Origin: Paramecium pentaurelia
Taxonomy: Eukaryota; Ciliophora; Oligohymenophorea; Peniculida; Parameciidae
DNA: 64,000 nucleotides
Direction of reading: 5' to 3'
Assembly: GCA_905183005.1 (NCBI GenBank)
Contig: CAJJDO010000035.1
Span: forward strand, 81,331 to 145,330
Positions 26,720 through 39,337 of this stretch are shown piece by piece (within the stretch, counting starts at the first letter, position 1; each line of letters opens with the position of its first letter). The position numbers were made by a program, and so were the translations under genes. The notes under the pieces were generated by a model. That model was not told where the DNA came from, searched no databases, and saw nothing but the letters and a program-made list of their open reading frames with translations.

Positions 26720-27226
26720 TATAAAAATTATATTACTATAAATTATTATTAATTTTATTTTCAATTTCTTAATATATTCTTATATAAGGAATTCAAAATT
26801 AAAATATAAGGGATTATTTCCATGATTATATGGCTAAATCTAAAACTTGTTCATTTTTTAGTAATGATGTTTAATATCGAAGTAAGAAATAGAATTTTCA
26901 TATAAATTTATAGATTCTAATTGAATTTATAAAATCTTATTCTAAAAATTAAGTTTTAGTCCTTAATTTACAAAATAAGATAAGAAAATCTAAAATTTTA
27001 TATAGATTTAATTTCATCATTATATTGACTATATAAATAAAATTTGAAATAGAGTAATTTAAATATCTCAAATTAGAAAAGAGAAAAACTTTTTTAATGA
27101 TGATTTAAATGTTGCAGATAGTAATGTTTAATTCTTTTTCTATAATAGTAAGTATAATTTATAAAATAAAAATGTTTATATAGATTACTATAAACATGAT
27201 CCTAAAATTTGATTTTATATTTAATA
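26720..27226. other. AT-rich intergenic region between convergent genes
   Basis: About 500 bp between two gene ends, unusually long for a convergent pair in this window. Very AT-rich; no gene or repeat recognised. Confidence 0.55.
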
Positions 27227-28119
27227 TCATTAAAATATTTTTGCAAATTCTGTCTTAAATTCTTCTGCTCCTTCCTTGGTTGTGAACATTACTTTTAATA
27301 TATCAACAGATATAGAATTCTTTTCATCCTTTTCACCTTATTCTCCTTATTTACTATCTTATTTTTCTTTTCTACTAATAGCTTTAATAATTAAATTTTC
27401 TGCCTTCTATCCCAAGGGTTTGATCTCTGAAAATCCTTTGACGAATTAGCCTGTATACAATGATTATTATATTGCATTTCTAAATAGTAGATAAATAAAA
27501 TACCTATAAACAAGATAGTAAGATTCTCCAGTTTTAGTTTTTTCAATGGCAACAGATCCCTTTTCTAAAATATCGTTGGTATTTTTTCTAAACTTTTCAA
27601 CATTTACCTTTAATTAAAATTGCAAATTACCTTTACTAATTATTCTGTGTTTGAAGTATAATTATATTTCATTACTATTTATTATGGTTCATCATCTTCT
27701 GGTTTTTACTCATCCTATCCTATAAATATTAATATTTAATGAATACCATCATCTTCTCCAGGATCACTATCATCAGATTTTGGAGCCTTATAACTAATGC
27801 CAAACAAGGATGGTCCTGGTTTTGTTAGATCTACATTAACATTGCTTAAAACTGAAGGTCCAGAACTGAAAATTCCAGTTGTTGGTTAGGATGACCCAAA
27901 TAAACTTCCTTAAAATATTGAGGATGTTTAATTGTTATTGAATAAATTTTATCCATTTATCATTGATCCAAATAAACTTGGAACTTTATTTTCTGTCTTT
28001 TATGCTTCATTTTTCTCTTCATTCTATTATTTATTTTCTGAAGGTGTATTTTTATCATCCTCTTAACCTTTATGAGACTCATCCACTTTTGTTGCAAATT
28101 CAGCGGATTATTAGGCCAT
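27227..28119 (-). CDS. NUP50/RanBP2-type protein: FG-like motifs plus C-terminal Ran-binding domain
   Basis: 272 aa with introns 27720-27746, 27608-27630 and 27480-27503. The N-terminal half carries LFG motifs (SLFGSM, SLFGSS, SLFGIS) in a Ser/Gln-rich context, as in FG nucleoporins. The C-terminal ~130 residues match a Ran-binding (RanBD/EVH1-like) domain: ILEKGSVAIEKTKTGESYYL, then the EEFKTEFAKIF final helix. The composition and order fit NUP50, which helps importin-mediated import by contacting RanGTP. Assignment to NUP50 rather than another RanBP is inference. It is followed on the same strand, 77 bp upstream, by the gene at 28197-29126. Confidence 0.75.
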
Positions 28120-28196
28120 GAATAATTTAAATATTTAAATTTTTATATATGTGCTTTTAAAGAATATGAATAAAAATATCGAAATTCTGTTCCTAT

Positions 28197-29126
28197 TCAA
28201 TTAATCACATTAGGATCTGATTGTATATCTTCTTCTTGAACATAATAATCTTCTAAATCAAGATTAACATAATAGTTTCCTTATGTTTCATAATTAAGAA
28301 AATCCTATTAATCATGAAAAAGATATTTCAATTATGATATGAATTCCAATACTTTGATTTAATAAAAACACATTTTTTTTTTGTAAATTTCAAATACTTC
28401 ATCTGATGAAGAATTTATAAGATTATTCATATTTAGATCTTCATCATCCCCAGTTTTAATTATTTAAATCAAGAGGTTTTTAAAGATAACTTAAATATCT
28501 TTTAAATTTTTTGTAGCTAAGAACTTTTCAATTTAATAATTTGTAATTTATTCAATTGAAAATTTATTTTCTAATTATTCTAATATTTAAATTAATTCAT
28601 AATAAAATTGTTCATCTAATAAAAAATAAAATTCCCTTAATAACTTATACCATTATTTATTTTCTAAATGTTAATTTTCATATTTATTAATTTTACAATT
28701 TTAATCCTTAAAAAAAAAAACAACTATTCTCGATTTTGTCTTTTTTTTTTAAGAATTTTATTCAAGATAATTATTTGAAAAATTTACCAGAAATTCAAAC
28801 AAAGGTTAACTTTATTTTATTTATTTTTGTAATTCCTCCTTTTACATTCTTTTAATTTCATCTTTTTCATTTTTTGAATTTCTTTTTGCTCCAGCTAAAT
28901 GAATAGAAACATGTCTTCCATTCTTTAATAAAAAGTATAAAATATTTTTAATTTATATATTACTGCTCCAAATATTTCGGTTATCAATTTTAGTAGTATT
29001 TAAGTTAGGAGGCTTACCTACATTTTTTTTTTTAATTTCTTAATTTCCTTATCCTTTATAATTACATTTAATTTTTGACTTTTTGTGAGCTTGATAGGAT
29101 TTTTTGGTTCTAATATTTTTTCTCAT
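28197..29126 (-). CDS. Hypothetical protein, basic N-terminus
   Basis: One uninterrupted 309-aa frame from ATG 29126 to TGA 28197. It passes through two homopolymer runs (11 A at 28710-28720 and 10 T at 28741-28750) without losing frame. The first 60 residues are strongly basic (MRKNIRTKKSYQAHKKSK), suggesting RNA binding or nuclear localisation. The central part is helical and the last 40 residues are acidic (LDLEDYYVQEEDIQSD). No domain recognised. Confidence 0.6.
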
Positions 29127-29344
29127 TATTTATTTGATTGTAATTCTATTAAGAAAAGAATATAATAACATATATTTATATAAGAATAATTTTTTGATTT
29201 ATAATGTATATTTGATTATTAAACTAAATTAGTGAACACAATTTATAATATATATATATAGAAATTTAAATAAATTCTCATATAATTGTAAAATTAGATT
29301 TTTTTATAAATAAAATAGATTCTAAGTGTAATTGATATATAAAT

Positions 29345-30808
29345 TCAAAATAAATCAATATTAGTTAGGTCTTTATATAATTAATTATTTAATTTTATTC
29401 TAAAAGATATAATTTTAATATATTACCTTTTTTAAATACCAAATCCTACCATATCAAATCTAAATATATTTTCACTAATTTTTATTTCCATTTTGTCTTC
29501 TATTCTTAATGGTTGACTTATTTTTTATTATGTTGGATTTAATGGATTTTCATATTATTATAATGACTACCAAGTACCATTAGCAGATTGTTTTATTCCT
29601 TCTCCATCACATATTTCCCATTAATTTACGTTAAACTTAATTTATGTTTGCTTTCTAGAAACTGTATTCATATTAACAATAATATCACAATCCTAAGACC
29701 TTCCTATTTTAAATATTTTTGATCCTCCTGGTCTTGCAATAAAAATAGCCATCTATTTTACTATAGGAGTATCAAATTATATTTTTAGAAAAGGACGATT
29801 GCAATTTTCTAAACTATATTATTTTCTTCCTTTTTTCTTCATTTAAATATAATTTTATAAATATTCTAGCATTTTATATCAAATATCTATACTTTAAAAT
29901 ATATCTTATTCTTCTTTTGATAATCCATGTATTCTGGCTCTATCTCTAGTATGTTCTCTAACAAGAGTTTAATAAAAATAATCAGTATTTGTTTCTTATT
30001 ATCTTTTATCTTCAAATTTTAAATTATAAGTGCTTAACTAAACAACATGAAAGTAGAAATCAGCTCCAATTAAGTATTTATTATTTTCATTCATTATTCT
30101 TGGATTATCTTTTTAAATTCTAACTAAGGTTTTAAGTGATGTTCCACAATCTTAAATATAAAATTTTGGTTGTTCTCTAAAAAATAAAAAATCAACTTAC
30201 TTAATAAATTGATGAATAAGTTTGAATACATTTGATGGCAAAGCAGCAAAATTAGAATTGAACTATTTCAATGAAAGAAATACTAGGATCTAAGGAGTTA
30301 TTCTACTAGAATATTTAAATCCAAATTCTGTTGAAATTTTACAAGGGACTTAATCAATATTAGATTCTATAGGAGTGAGGCCTTAAAATTTATTCAATTT
30401 TCTACCAATATCCAAATTATTTTCACTAGATCTTGAAGTTTTCCTTCTTCTTATTATTTAGATTTCATTTTTGTGAATTTAATTACCCCCTATGATTCTA
30501 ACTATAAATGAGAAACATTACTTGTCATCTTGAAGTATATATGTTTTTTAATTAGTCTATTGATGTTATTTGTAAACATTAATCTTTAAATGTGGAGAAT
30601 CTCTATTATATTCAGACTTGATTGTCTATAGAGCTACAATGTTTTAATCGTTTCCATTTTAACTTGAAATGTTATTTGGAATCTAAAATATTATTAAGAA
30701 ATTTACAAAATTTTCTATATTCATTTCATTCTCATTTCCATTAGTCGCTGTACCATTTCTTTATAGCTATTATAAGTTAAAAGGTTAAATGAAACTTTAA
30801 GGATTCAT
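29345..30808 (-). CDS. FHA-domain protein
   Basis: About 470 aa with a 24-nt intron (GTAAGTTG...TTAG, near 30190) and a 27-nt intron near 29870. The C-terminal FHA domain is clear: KIFKIGRSQDCDIIV, then NTVSRKQTQI and an NGTWQSL turn, with the phosphothreonine-contacting Arg, Ser and Asn in place. A more divergent FHA-like half (FYIQDCGTSLKTLVRI ... YLIGADFYFHV) precedes it, so the protein may hold two modules. FHA domains bind phosphothreonine peptides in signalling and DNA repair; the pathway here is unknown. The last 30 residues depend on whether a possible 27-nt 3n intron near the end is spliced; the frame is the same either way. Confidence 0.8.
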
Positions 30809-31988
30809 AATATCTAGGAATCTTAATTATTCTTACTATTCAAGTGATTATTAAGAATTTAACTAAAGTTTAAAGTGCTGGACATTTAAGACAAGGATTG
30901 TTTTAATAAGAAATATAATTTAAAATTAATATTAATACGAAATTTTGTTGTCACAAAATTTCAATATCATGATTTATTAAATACTTGTATGTTTAAAACT
31001 TACTATTTACATTAAAATTATGTCTATATTAATAAAATACCATTAGACAAAATGGTTCTAAGATTTTTACTTAAAATGGATGATAATTCATCTTGAGCGT
31101 TTTATGTACTATAATTAATATTTTGCTATCCTTATATAATACTATTATTATATTATTGCAAATTAATCACATTTTAAAATATAGTTAGTTATTTAAATCC
31201 ACAAAAATACAAAATTTCTCTAAGAATTGTATTAAAATCTATAGTTTATTCCATCTCATCTATATTTTTATTGATTTATTATTCAATCTTAATTTTATTT
31301 CAATTATATTAATATGAATTTATATTCCAAAGCATAATACTATAACTTTTTATCAATGATTTCATTCACAAGAATTCAAGTATATAAATAATAATAAGCA
31401 ACTATATAGATTTCCTTTAATGATCTTTAATATATAATTATAAAATAAAATACTTTTGATAATATCAGAGTTTGTAAATTGAATAGGTAATCTAGAATTT
31501 TATTAGATTTTAGAATCATTACTCAAATAGTATGTGTATAGACATAAGAAAATATGAAAAATTATTAACTGAAATAAATAAATTATTTAAAATATAAAAG
31601 AACTTTTATCATTTGAATTTCCAATACTTATAAAAGCTCTATTGAATTAGTTTACAATTTATATAGGTTTTTTGTTATGCCTTAATTTAAATTAAATATT
31701 CTTATTATTAGGTTATAGATTTAAACTAATAATTGAGAGCATCAATTGAACAAAAGAAAAAAATAAAATTTAATTATATTACTTAATTTATAATTACAAA
31801 AAGAATTGATAAATTTATTTATTTATCAGAGTGAAAGCAAATTTGTAGAATATAAATTAAATGGTTATATTAACTTTTTTATAGTTTAAATTAATAATCC
31901 TATATTTGATTCAGATAAATAAGTAAAGTCTTTATATTTTCGATGTTGCTTATGATAGTATTTAATCTTATATATATAAATTTAGTAT
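30809..31988. other. Long AT-rich intergenic region between divergent genes
   Basis: At 1.18 kb this is the longest gene-free stretch in the window. It is extremely AT-rich with TGA frequent in all frames; only tiny frames are seen (for example 31049-31105). It separates the start codons of the FHA and CNBD genes and so contains two promoters, but nothing explains its extra length. I do not recognise an RNA gene or a mobile element in it. Confidence 0.55.
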
Positions 31989-33487
31989 ATGATTAAACGA
32001 CTAAAATTTAATACAGAGTAGATTAGAAGAGCATCATGTGTATTATAGAAAATTGACCTGAGAATGAGTTCAAAAGATTTTTCTAAGTATGTAATCATGA
32101 GAGTACAGTTATCAAGACATCATAGATATAATGATTTTTATACTTCTGAAGCCATGTGAACTAAGATCATTAGCAGATGTTGAACTTCTAAAGTAGGCTA
32201 CAAGATCTCTTGATTTTTTTGCAAATTTAGGTTCTGATCTTTTACATGAATAATGTTGTAGGAATCTTAGACATAAATATGTTCCAATTGGATATTTTAT
32301 ATTTAAAGAAGGAGAATAAGGAGACAATTTTTATTTTATTATAAGTGGTCGAGTATAAGTATTGAAGGATTTCAATCCATCAGATCCATAAGCATCAATA
32401 TTTGATAATGAAATAAAATAGTTGTCAAATTTCGAGACTTTTGGAGAAAGAGCTATGGATTCTGATGCACTTAGAACAGCATCTGTTAGAGCTATTGAGA
32501 ATACACATCTTGCATATTTGAATAAGGATAGTTATTAAATAATAGCTAAGAGTGTTAAAAATCAATTAAAGAAAGCTTATTTTGAAGAATTTGCAAATTT
32601 AGATTTTTTTCATAACTGGAGATTTTAAGACATAAAAGTATTTTATGATAGAGCATATGTAAAAAGATACTCAATGAATGCCACTGTATATAAAGAAGGT
32701 GATCCATTAGATTATGTATACATAATTAAAAAGGGGGAGTTTAAGATAGTCAAAATAATAAAGACATCAACCATAGATTTAAATGAAATGTTTAAAGGTG
32801 ATTTTGAGAAGATTTTGTGTGGTATGAGTACTCCAAGAACATATACAATTTCAGAAAGATTAGAAGCACGATTTTAAAGAAAGAAATATGGTAATTTATA
32901 TTATATGGAGAAGAAGAAACCTGTAACAATCAAATATATAACAGCTGGTTAAATGTTTGGTGAAATGGAATTTTTAATGCAAGTAAACTTTATATATAAT
33001 TAAAGTAAAGAATAATAATACAAGAACTCACTCAGTTTATTCAGTTACAGAATAATCAGAACTTTATATGGTCAAAAGAGAATATTTTGAAATCATTTTA
33101 GACAAGGTACCATCTATTAAAAATGCATTGATTTAGTTATCTGAATAGAAGAATAATAATTTTATGAGATAACTATTATAATATGAGAAACATTTTAATG
33201 ATTTGACTGAAGTAAAAAAAGACTTAGAGAGAAATATTAATTTAGATTTTTTATAATTAGGAAGTACTGAAAAACGATTGCCTTCTCCAGTATTATAATA
33301 AATCAGATCAACTCAATCTGTAGTTAAAAAAGTAGTGAAAATACCCAAAATTGAAAGAGAAGTTTAGAGGATAGAAACAAAAAAGAAATTTTTAATGAGA
33401 AGAAGAAAAAAAAGTGCTTTTAAGATACATGATAGTAATTCTGAAATGGATGGCAGCTAATATAATTTTATTAGTTCGATTAAATGA
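31989..33487 (+). CDS. Two-CNBD protein (PKG/PKA-regulatory-like) lacking kinase
   Basis: 482 aa with introns 32087-32108 and 32983-33010. Two cyclic-nucleotide-binding-type domains are visible. The first runs from VPIGYFIFKEGEQGDNFYFI to FGERAMDSDALRTASVRA, with the Glu and Arg of the phosphate-binding cassette present. The second runs from ATVYKEGDPLDYVYIIKKGE to FGEMEFLMQ..TRTHSVYS. This is the arrangement of PKG or PKA regulatory subunits. No PKA inhibitor site was found. The tail is basic (MRRRKKSAFKIHD). The stop TGA 33485-33487 is followed after six codons by the in-frame ATG of the kinase gene. Confidence 0.88.
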
Positions 33488-33505
33488 ATAATTAATTTAT
33501 TGTAT

Positions 33506-35205
33506 ATGAAATCCGAATATAATTACTCTTAAATTTAATATGAATGTATCGTAGTTCGTAAACATTTCATTAGTGATGTGAAATATTACTGCTATGTTCT
33601 AAATGATTATCTTTTAATGAGTAGAGTAAGATTGCTTACTATATAGAAAGCAAAAGATTAAAGACCCAAATATGTCTATAAATTGTAATTAAGTTAACAA
33701 GTTGGATGGATTACAGAATAAAAGAACAATAAACTTTTATTAAAAGCATTTACAATCAGATATTAGAATAAGTTCAAAGACTTTACAGGAAAAACAGAAG
33801 ACTTACAGAAGTAATTAAATATCAAATATAATAGATTAAGAGAACATTTAAAGAATAAGGTGACATTTTCTAAGATATCAGATTTCTATGAGGCATAATA
33901 TAATTTAGGGAAAGGAAGTTCTGCAAAAGTAATACAAATAAAAGAGATTGGAGCAGAATCAGTAATGTTAGCAGCCAAAGCCATAGATAAAAATTATCTT
34001 TAGAAGAGTGAATTTGGAATGTAAGCATTTTTAAATGAAGTTGCTATTCTTAACTTTCTTAGTAAATAAAACAGTAATTCACCATTTATAAAATTATATG
34101 AAACATTTGAGGGCGATCACACATATTATTTAATTTTAGATTTATTACGTGGAAGAACTTTAGCAGAAGAAATAGATCTATTAAAAGTATTATATAATTG
34201 ATAATTTATTGTATAGTAAAAGAAAGAATTGCTATCATTAAAGTCAGTAAAAATAATAATGTAACAGTTATTAGAAGGAGTGAAGATTCTTCATGAGAAT
34301 AATATTATACATAGAGATCTTAAACCAGATAACATTATGTTCCGTGAATAAGATCAGTATAATACTCTTATTATAGTGGATTTTGGATTGTCAACCTTTA
34401 CTGATGTATCTAAATATTAATTTCCAAAATGTGGAACACCTGGATATGTAGCTCCTGAGATTTTAAATTTAATTGATAGAGAATTAAAATATGATAAAGT
34501 TTGTGACATATTTAGTTGTGGATGCATATTTTATAAATTATTATTTGGAGATAGTTTATTTTTTGGTAATACATTTAATGAAGTGTTGGCTTAAAATAAA
34601 AAATGTAATTTTATTCTTGATGGACGTGATATGGATATGATTTCTTTAGAAGCATAATAATTATTAAAAAGAATGCTTACAAAAAATCCAGCAGAAAGAA
34701 TTACAGCTAAATAAGCTTTGGAATCTGATTTTTTCAAAAATTAAATTACTTTATCTCCATAAAATAGTATTAAATATTAATTATTAATTCTAGTTATGAA
34801 AATGTTTAAAACTAATAATAATACAAGTAATAAAAACATTTTTTAACCAACTGCTGATGGATAATTATCTGAAGCTGAATCTCCTTTTTAAAGAATTTAA
34901 AATAAACTATTAAATTAAATGGATTTTGATGCTGATATATCTGAAAATAAATCTTCATTCATTTAAATTAAATAATTACCACAAGTTAAAAAACCTTCTT
35001 GTGGTAAAATAGAAGATTCTACTTTAGGAAGTTTCTATACTAAAGATCCTTTAAATAGCTTTAAAAAATTAAAAGCTAGTATAATATTTTATTAAATTAA
35101 GTATCTCTTAAAAATTTGAATGAGTCTTAAGATAGTAAATGTAATCAATAAGAAATTGATTAGATGTAAAGAATCTCGTTATTTAATAGATAAAAAGATA
35201 ATTGA
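33506..35205 (+). CDS. PH-like domain plus AGC/CaMK-type Ser/Thr protein kinase
   Basis: 548 aa with introns 34187-34216 (30 nt) and 35079-35101 (23 nt). Residues 1-110 look like a PH domain (KYYCYVLNDYLLMSR ... NKLLLKAFTIRYQN). The kinase domain spans about 130-400 and has all key elements: GKGSSAKV, AAKAIDK, IIHRDLKPDNIMF, DFGLS, and GTPGYVAPEIL. The C-terminal ~130 residues are Ser/Gln-rich. It starts only 18 bp after the CNBD gene stop, in the same frame, so the two together have the order CNBD-CNBD-PH-kinase of a PKG-like enzyme. Confidence 0.9.
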
Positions 35206-35332
35206 TTTATTTTTAATACTTCAATCAAGTTTATTTACATTCATTGTTAGTAATGTTAAAAGATCTTGAACAATTAATCTTTCCTTTATTATTTCTTGCA
35301 ATTTTATAATCCTTATGCATTAAAAAGACCCA

Positions 35333-38124
35333 TCAACATTTTATATGGAAATTATTTCTATTAATAAATAACTTAATTACTTAATGATTATTCATATATT
35401 CAATAATTGTATCTGCTTAATTTGAATTCAATATTTTTATATAGGATTCATACAAACTATTTTCAATATTAAAATTTTTTGATACTCTATAATAGTCATT
35501 TAACATAACTTCTCTACCAATATTATTAACTTTCTTAATTCTTGAATAAACAACTGCAAAAAGATAAATTAGTTCATCATAATACAGTTTTTAAATTTCT
35601 GTTAATTAATGTTAAGATAATCCTTACAATTTAATTTCATTAACAGAAATTATTTTATCAATTAATTGAATTCTCTATTAATCATCCTTATCATTTTATT
35701 TCAACTCATATTTACATTGAACTAATTGAGCATAAAGTTCCAAATTAATACAATCTCTAATTACTAATTCTTAAAGTTAACCTATAATTGAGTTTAATTC
35801 TGAGTAAAATGGTTTAAATTCTTAAAATACTTCCTTAATTGAATCAAATTCATTTATGACAAAAATGATTGACTCTATGTATACTACTCTATCCATTATA
35901 TCAAATGTTTGACTCTTTTTCACTTTAAGATCTTCTGGAATTTGAATCTTTTTTAAATATTTAATTAAATCACCATATTTCTCTCTATATATAATCACTT
36001 AACTATTGTGTTCAAATTATTAAGTATATTGATCAGGTTCTTGTTTTGGATCATAATTAAAATTTAAAGTATCATCAAATATATATCTTTTATGCTCATC
36101 TAATATCATAGGAATGGCTAGAGTATAGATATAATAATTAATTAAGAATATCAATTCTTCAATTAATTTATCTTTATGTTATTAAAAAAAGTGTATGTAC
36201 AATAATTATTATTGAATGATTATGTATATTTAATTAATAGTTTAAGTTAATAACAATGTTCTTTCTTTTCCTTAATAAATTAAACTTGAAATATTAGTTT
36301 ATTTTTTAAAAGAAACAGTTGAACCCATAATTAAATCAATAATTTTCTTGTATTCTATTGATTTAAAAATATTTAAAGTATCTGGAAATGGATCCTTATA
36401 TTCAAAAATATGAAATTTTTATTATTTATTAGCAATTTATAGAACAATTTATGTTTAATTGAGTGTAATTTTCATACATTTCTTACAATCTTCATTTATT
36501 AATTATTCTTTGATTTGTTTATCATTACTTCTTGATTCCAAATAATTACTAAATTTATCTTCTATAAATGTTTTATATTTCTAAAGATTTTAACCTCCAA
36601 ATACTTCACATTTAGATATTAATATAGTTAACATACCAAAAAAACAAATCATATCTTCTTTGTTCATTCTTGGCCAACTTGTTGTTTAATTGATAAAATC
36701 ACATATTCTATCAAAAACCTTTTCATAAATTAATTTTCTTAATTCAATAATTGATGAGTTTTAAGAATAATCTAAATGAAATCTTATTATCAAATGAAAA
36801 TTCATAAAAAAATGAATTGTTTAACAACATAATTCTCTATAAAATTCAGTTAATTAATCCTTTGAAATTTAATTTAAAGAATCTGTTAAATTATCAAAAT
36901 AAAAGTCAATTGATAAAATTTGACTAATTTAATCAAAAACTATTTATAATTTAGCTTCAAATGCTCTAAAAATTAATAAATGAACTATAGTTTCATAAGG
37001 TTGAACAATATTGTTTTTCTTATTTTAATTAATAAATATACTTCCATGTAAAGATAAGACTCATAATGAATTTTGTAAATCTTTTCATCATAATTGATAA
37101 ACTAATCCATTATTCCTTTACAAGTTAATTATCTTACGTATTCAATTCTATCCTCTTTATAATTTTTGGGTATCAATTATAAACCATCAATTATTTCAAT
37201 ATTCTATATAATACATAAACAGTACAATAATTGTAGGCAAGTATATAGATGCATCTATATATCCATTCTACATACTCAATACAAATCTTTCATAAGGTAA
37301 AGCATAACAATCTTTTATTTTTTTTAATGTTTCAATTAATTGCTATAATAATATTATTCTTTTACTTAAATATTTAAGATTGATTATCTTTTCTCTAAAA
37401 TCTATTTACTTTATTTTAAAACTATTTATTATGTTTTTTACATCTTTTCTCTGCTACTTCGAACTTTCATAAGTAACTCCTAACTAATATTTCCAATTTA
37501 ATCAATATGAGTAAGTGCTTATAGATAACTAGAGTAATTGGTGAATACATTTTTGGACAGCTTTGTTTGTATTACATTCAAATAATGATCATATCTTTCA
37601 ATCTACCTTTAAATGCTAATCATTTAAGAATTCATATCTCCTTAAAATATATTGCTATATTCAATTTTTTCAATTTAAGTTTGGATGTCTTAATTTTCAT
37701 CAACATTCTTATAAATATTATTTAGAGCATCATGATTAATATCTACATCTCCATAAAATTCAATTAACCTCTAAACATTTTTTCTAAGAATTTCCTCTGT
37801 ATTACTTTCATGAGTTCGAGTTGTATGCTATTTTTATATTTCTAAAATTGAGGTAAACATTCGAAATTTATCTTCATCACTCTTGTATTGTTGTAATATT
37901 CTATTCACATCACCAATATTTAATAAAGGTACGTCTTTATACTTTTTTTTTATATAGTCTTTTTTTTTATTAAACATATAAAAAATTATAGAATCAAATC
38001 TGGTATTTATTATTTCTACTAATTTTACATTAAGCTATTTATCTTCTATTATCTAACTAATATAGTCTAAAAGATAAGGATTATATTTACTCTAAATTTT
38101 ATACAAGAAGAGAATTATTATCAT
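35333..38124 (-). CDS. VPS50 (syndetin)/VPS54-like vesicle-tethering complex subunit
   Basis: About 907 aa with introns 37343-37365, 37204-37225 and 37019-37041. The segment YDHYLNVIQTKLSKNVFTNY followed by YLQALTHIDQIGNIS and a helical QLIETLKKIKDCYALPYERF region resembles the conserved N-terminal rod of VPS50/VPS54 in the EARP/GARP complexes, which tether endosome-derived vesicles. The long, mostly helical C-terminal part has the right length. The call rests on pattern memory and is tentative. The start is uncertain: the frame stays open upstream to about 38210, and ATG 37977 is an alternative. Confidence 0.5.
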
Positions 38125-38621
38125 TATTAATATAAAACAAAGACTTCTTTGTTCAAAGTTAATATTGAAGTAATCTAAAAAGGTTTTATAAATCAAATTG
38201 ATTCATTTAATCAATTAATTATATAATTTTATGTTAAAAAAAATGAATATATATAAAATGTTTTAGTTTGAACATAAGATGTACTGAACAAAACTAGGAT
38301 TTAAAAACCAACATAAAAACAAAGACATAAAATGGTTCTTAAAAGATTTAAATCAACTTTATTGCTTCTTGTGAAAAAGTAATTTAGAAAATGGAAAGCA
38401 AATCCTTAAAAAGTTATTTTTGAATAAAAAATGATTTTATTCATATATAAGATTCATATTTTTAAATCCATAAAAAAATAAAATATAATAATAATGAATA
38501 TTTAGATTATACTATAAAATCTTATGGATTTATATTTAAAACCTTAATTTTTAAAGAGAATGAACTATTTATATTTAAATTTGTTCAATGCAATTATAAC
38601 TAAACAAAATATTATAATTTT
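38125..38621. other. AT-rich intergenic region
   Basis: About 500 bp. A plus-strand frame opens at ATG 38332 (MVLKRFKSTLLLLVKKQF) but runs on into the antisense of the next gene, so I do not call it. Otherwise nothing is recognised. Confidence 0.5.
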
Positions 38622-39157
38622 TCAGTAGTATTCCTAGCATCGTCTTTTCTAAGATTATTTATATTATTACTAATTATTCTATTTAATCCTATTAACCTTT
38701 GATGAATTTTAAGGTTTTTAATTAGGATTATTTTTTTTAATCACGTTCCTCTCTGATTTACAGAAATAATTTTGTTACTTTTTCATCAATACAACATATT
38801 GTCATCATTTCATTAATTATTTCTTCTACTTTAATCTGAAATGAGAAATCAATCTAACCTCTAGTTTTTCTGAGTATATTGATGGATTTTTCTATCTTAC
38901 CAACAGCATCCCATCTTTTTAATTCTGGCTTAGATTCTGCTTCACTAAAATTAAATGTCCTTGCTCTTTCTGTTTTAACGATTGGAGTTTTTATATGGAT
39001 ACTACTGGATTGCTTAGCTAATTAGACATTTGAAACATATAATACTTTTGATTAGTTATGAAGAGTTTGGAGAACCCGTTTTGGGAGCAAATAAAGAGGG
39101 TTTAGAAGATTTCTAAGTTTAAAGAGTTGGTTTACTGAAAGCTTTGGGTGTACTCAT
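38622..39157 (-). CDS. Small hypothetical protein
   Basis: ATG 39157 to TGA 38622, with a 28-nt intron near 39020-39050 and a 22-nt intron near 38650; the spliced length is 161 codons. The N-terminal 50 residues are Ser/Pro/Lys-rich (MSTPKAFSKPTLQTQKSSK), and the C-terminal 80 form charged helices (VGKIEKSINILRKTRGQIDF). No known domain. The 3' end depends on the second intron; without it the frame runs further, so the last ten residues are uncertain. Confidence 0.6.
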
Positions 39158-39337
39158 TAATGGAAATAAATTTACGAATTATATTATATATTAAACATTA
39201 GATGTTTAAATAGATTTAAATTCTTGTGAGATTTTGAATTCATCCTAATATATATTTAAATTAAAGAAGAAAAGGTAAGAGATTACAAAAATATGTTGAG
39301 TATATATTAAATTCATATAAATATAATTAATTTGAAA

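Noticed and set aside
28706..28750. Split gene or 17-nt poly-T intron in the gene at 28197-29126
   Set aside because: Careful counting (11 A and 10 T on the plus strand) shows one uninterrupted frame of 310 codons.
38332..38844. 170-aa plus-strand frame (MVLKRFKSTLLLL...)
   Set aside because: It overlaps the better-supported minus-strand gene at 38622-39157 and most of it looks like low-complexity antisense translation.
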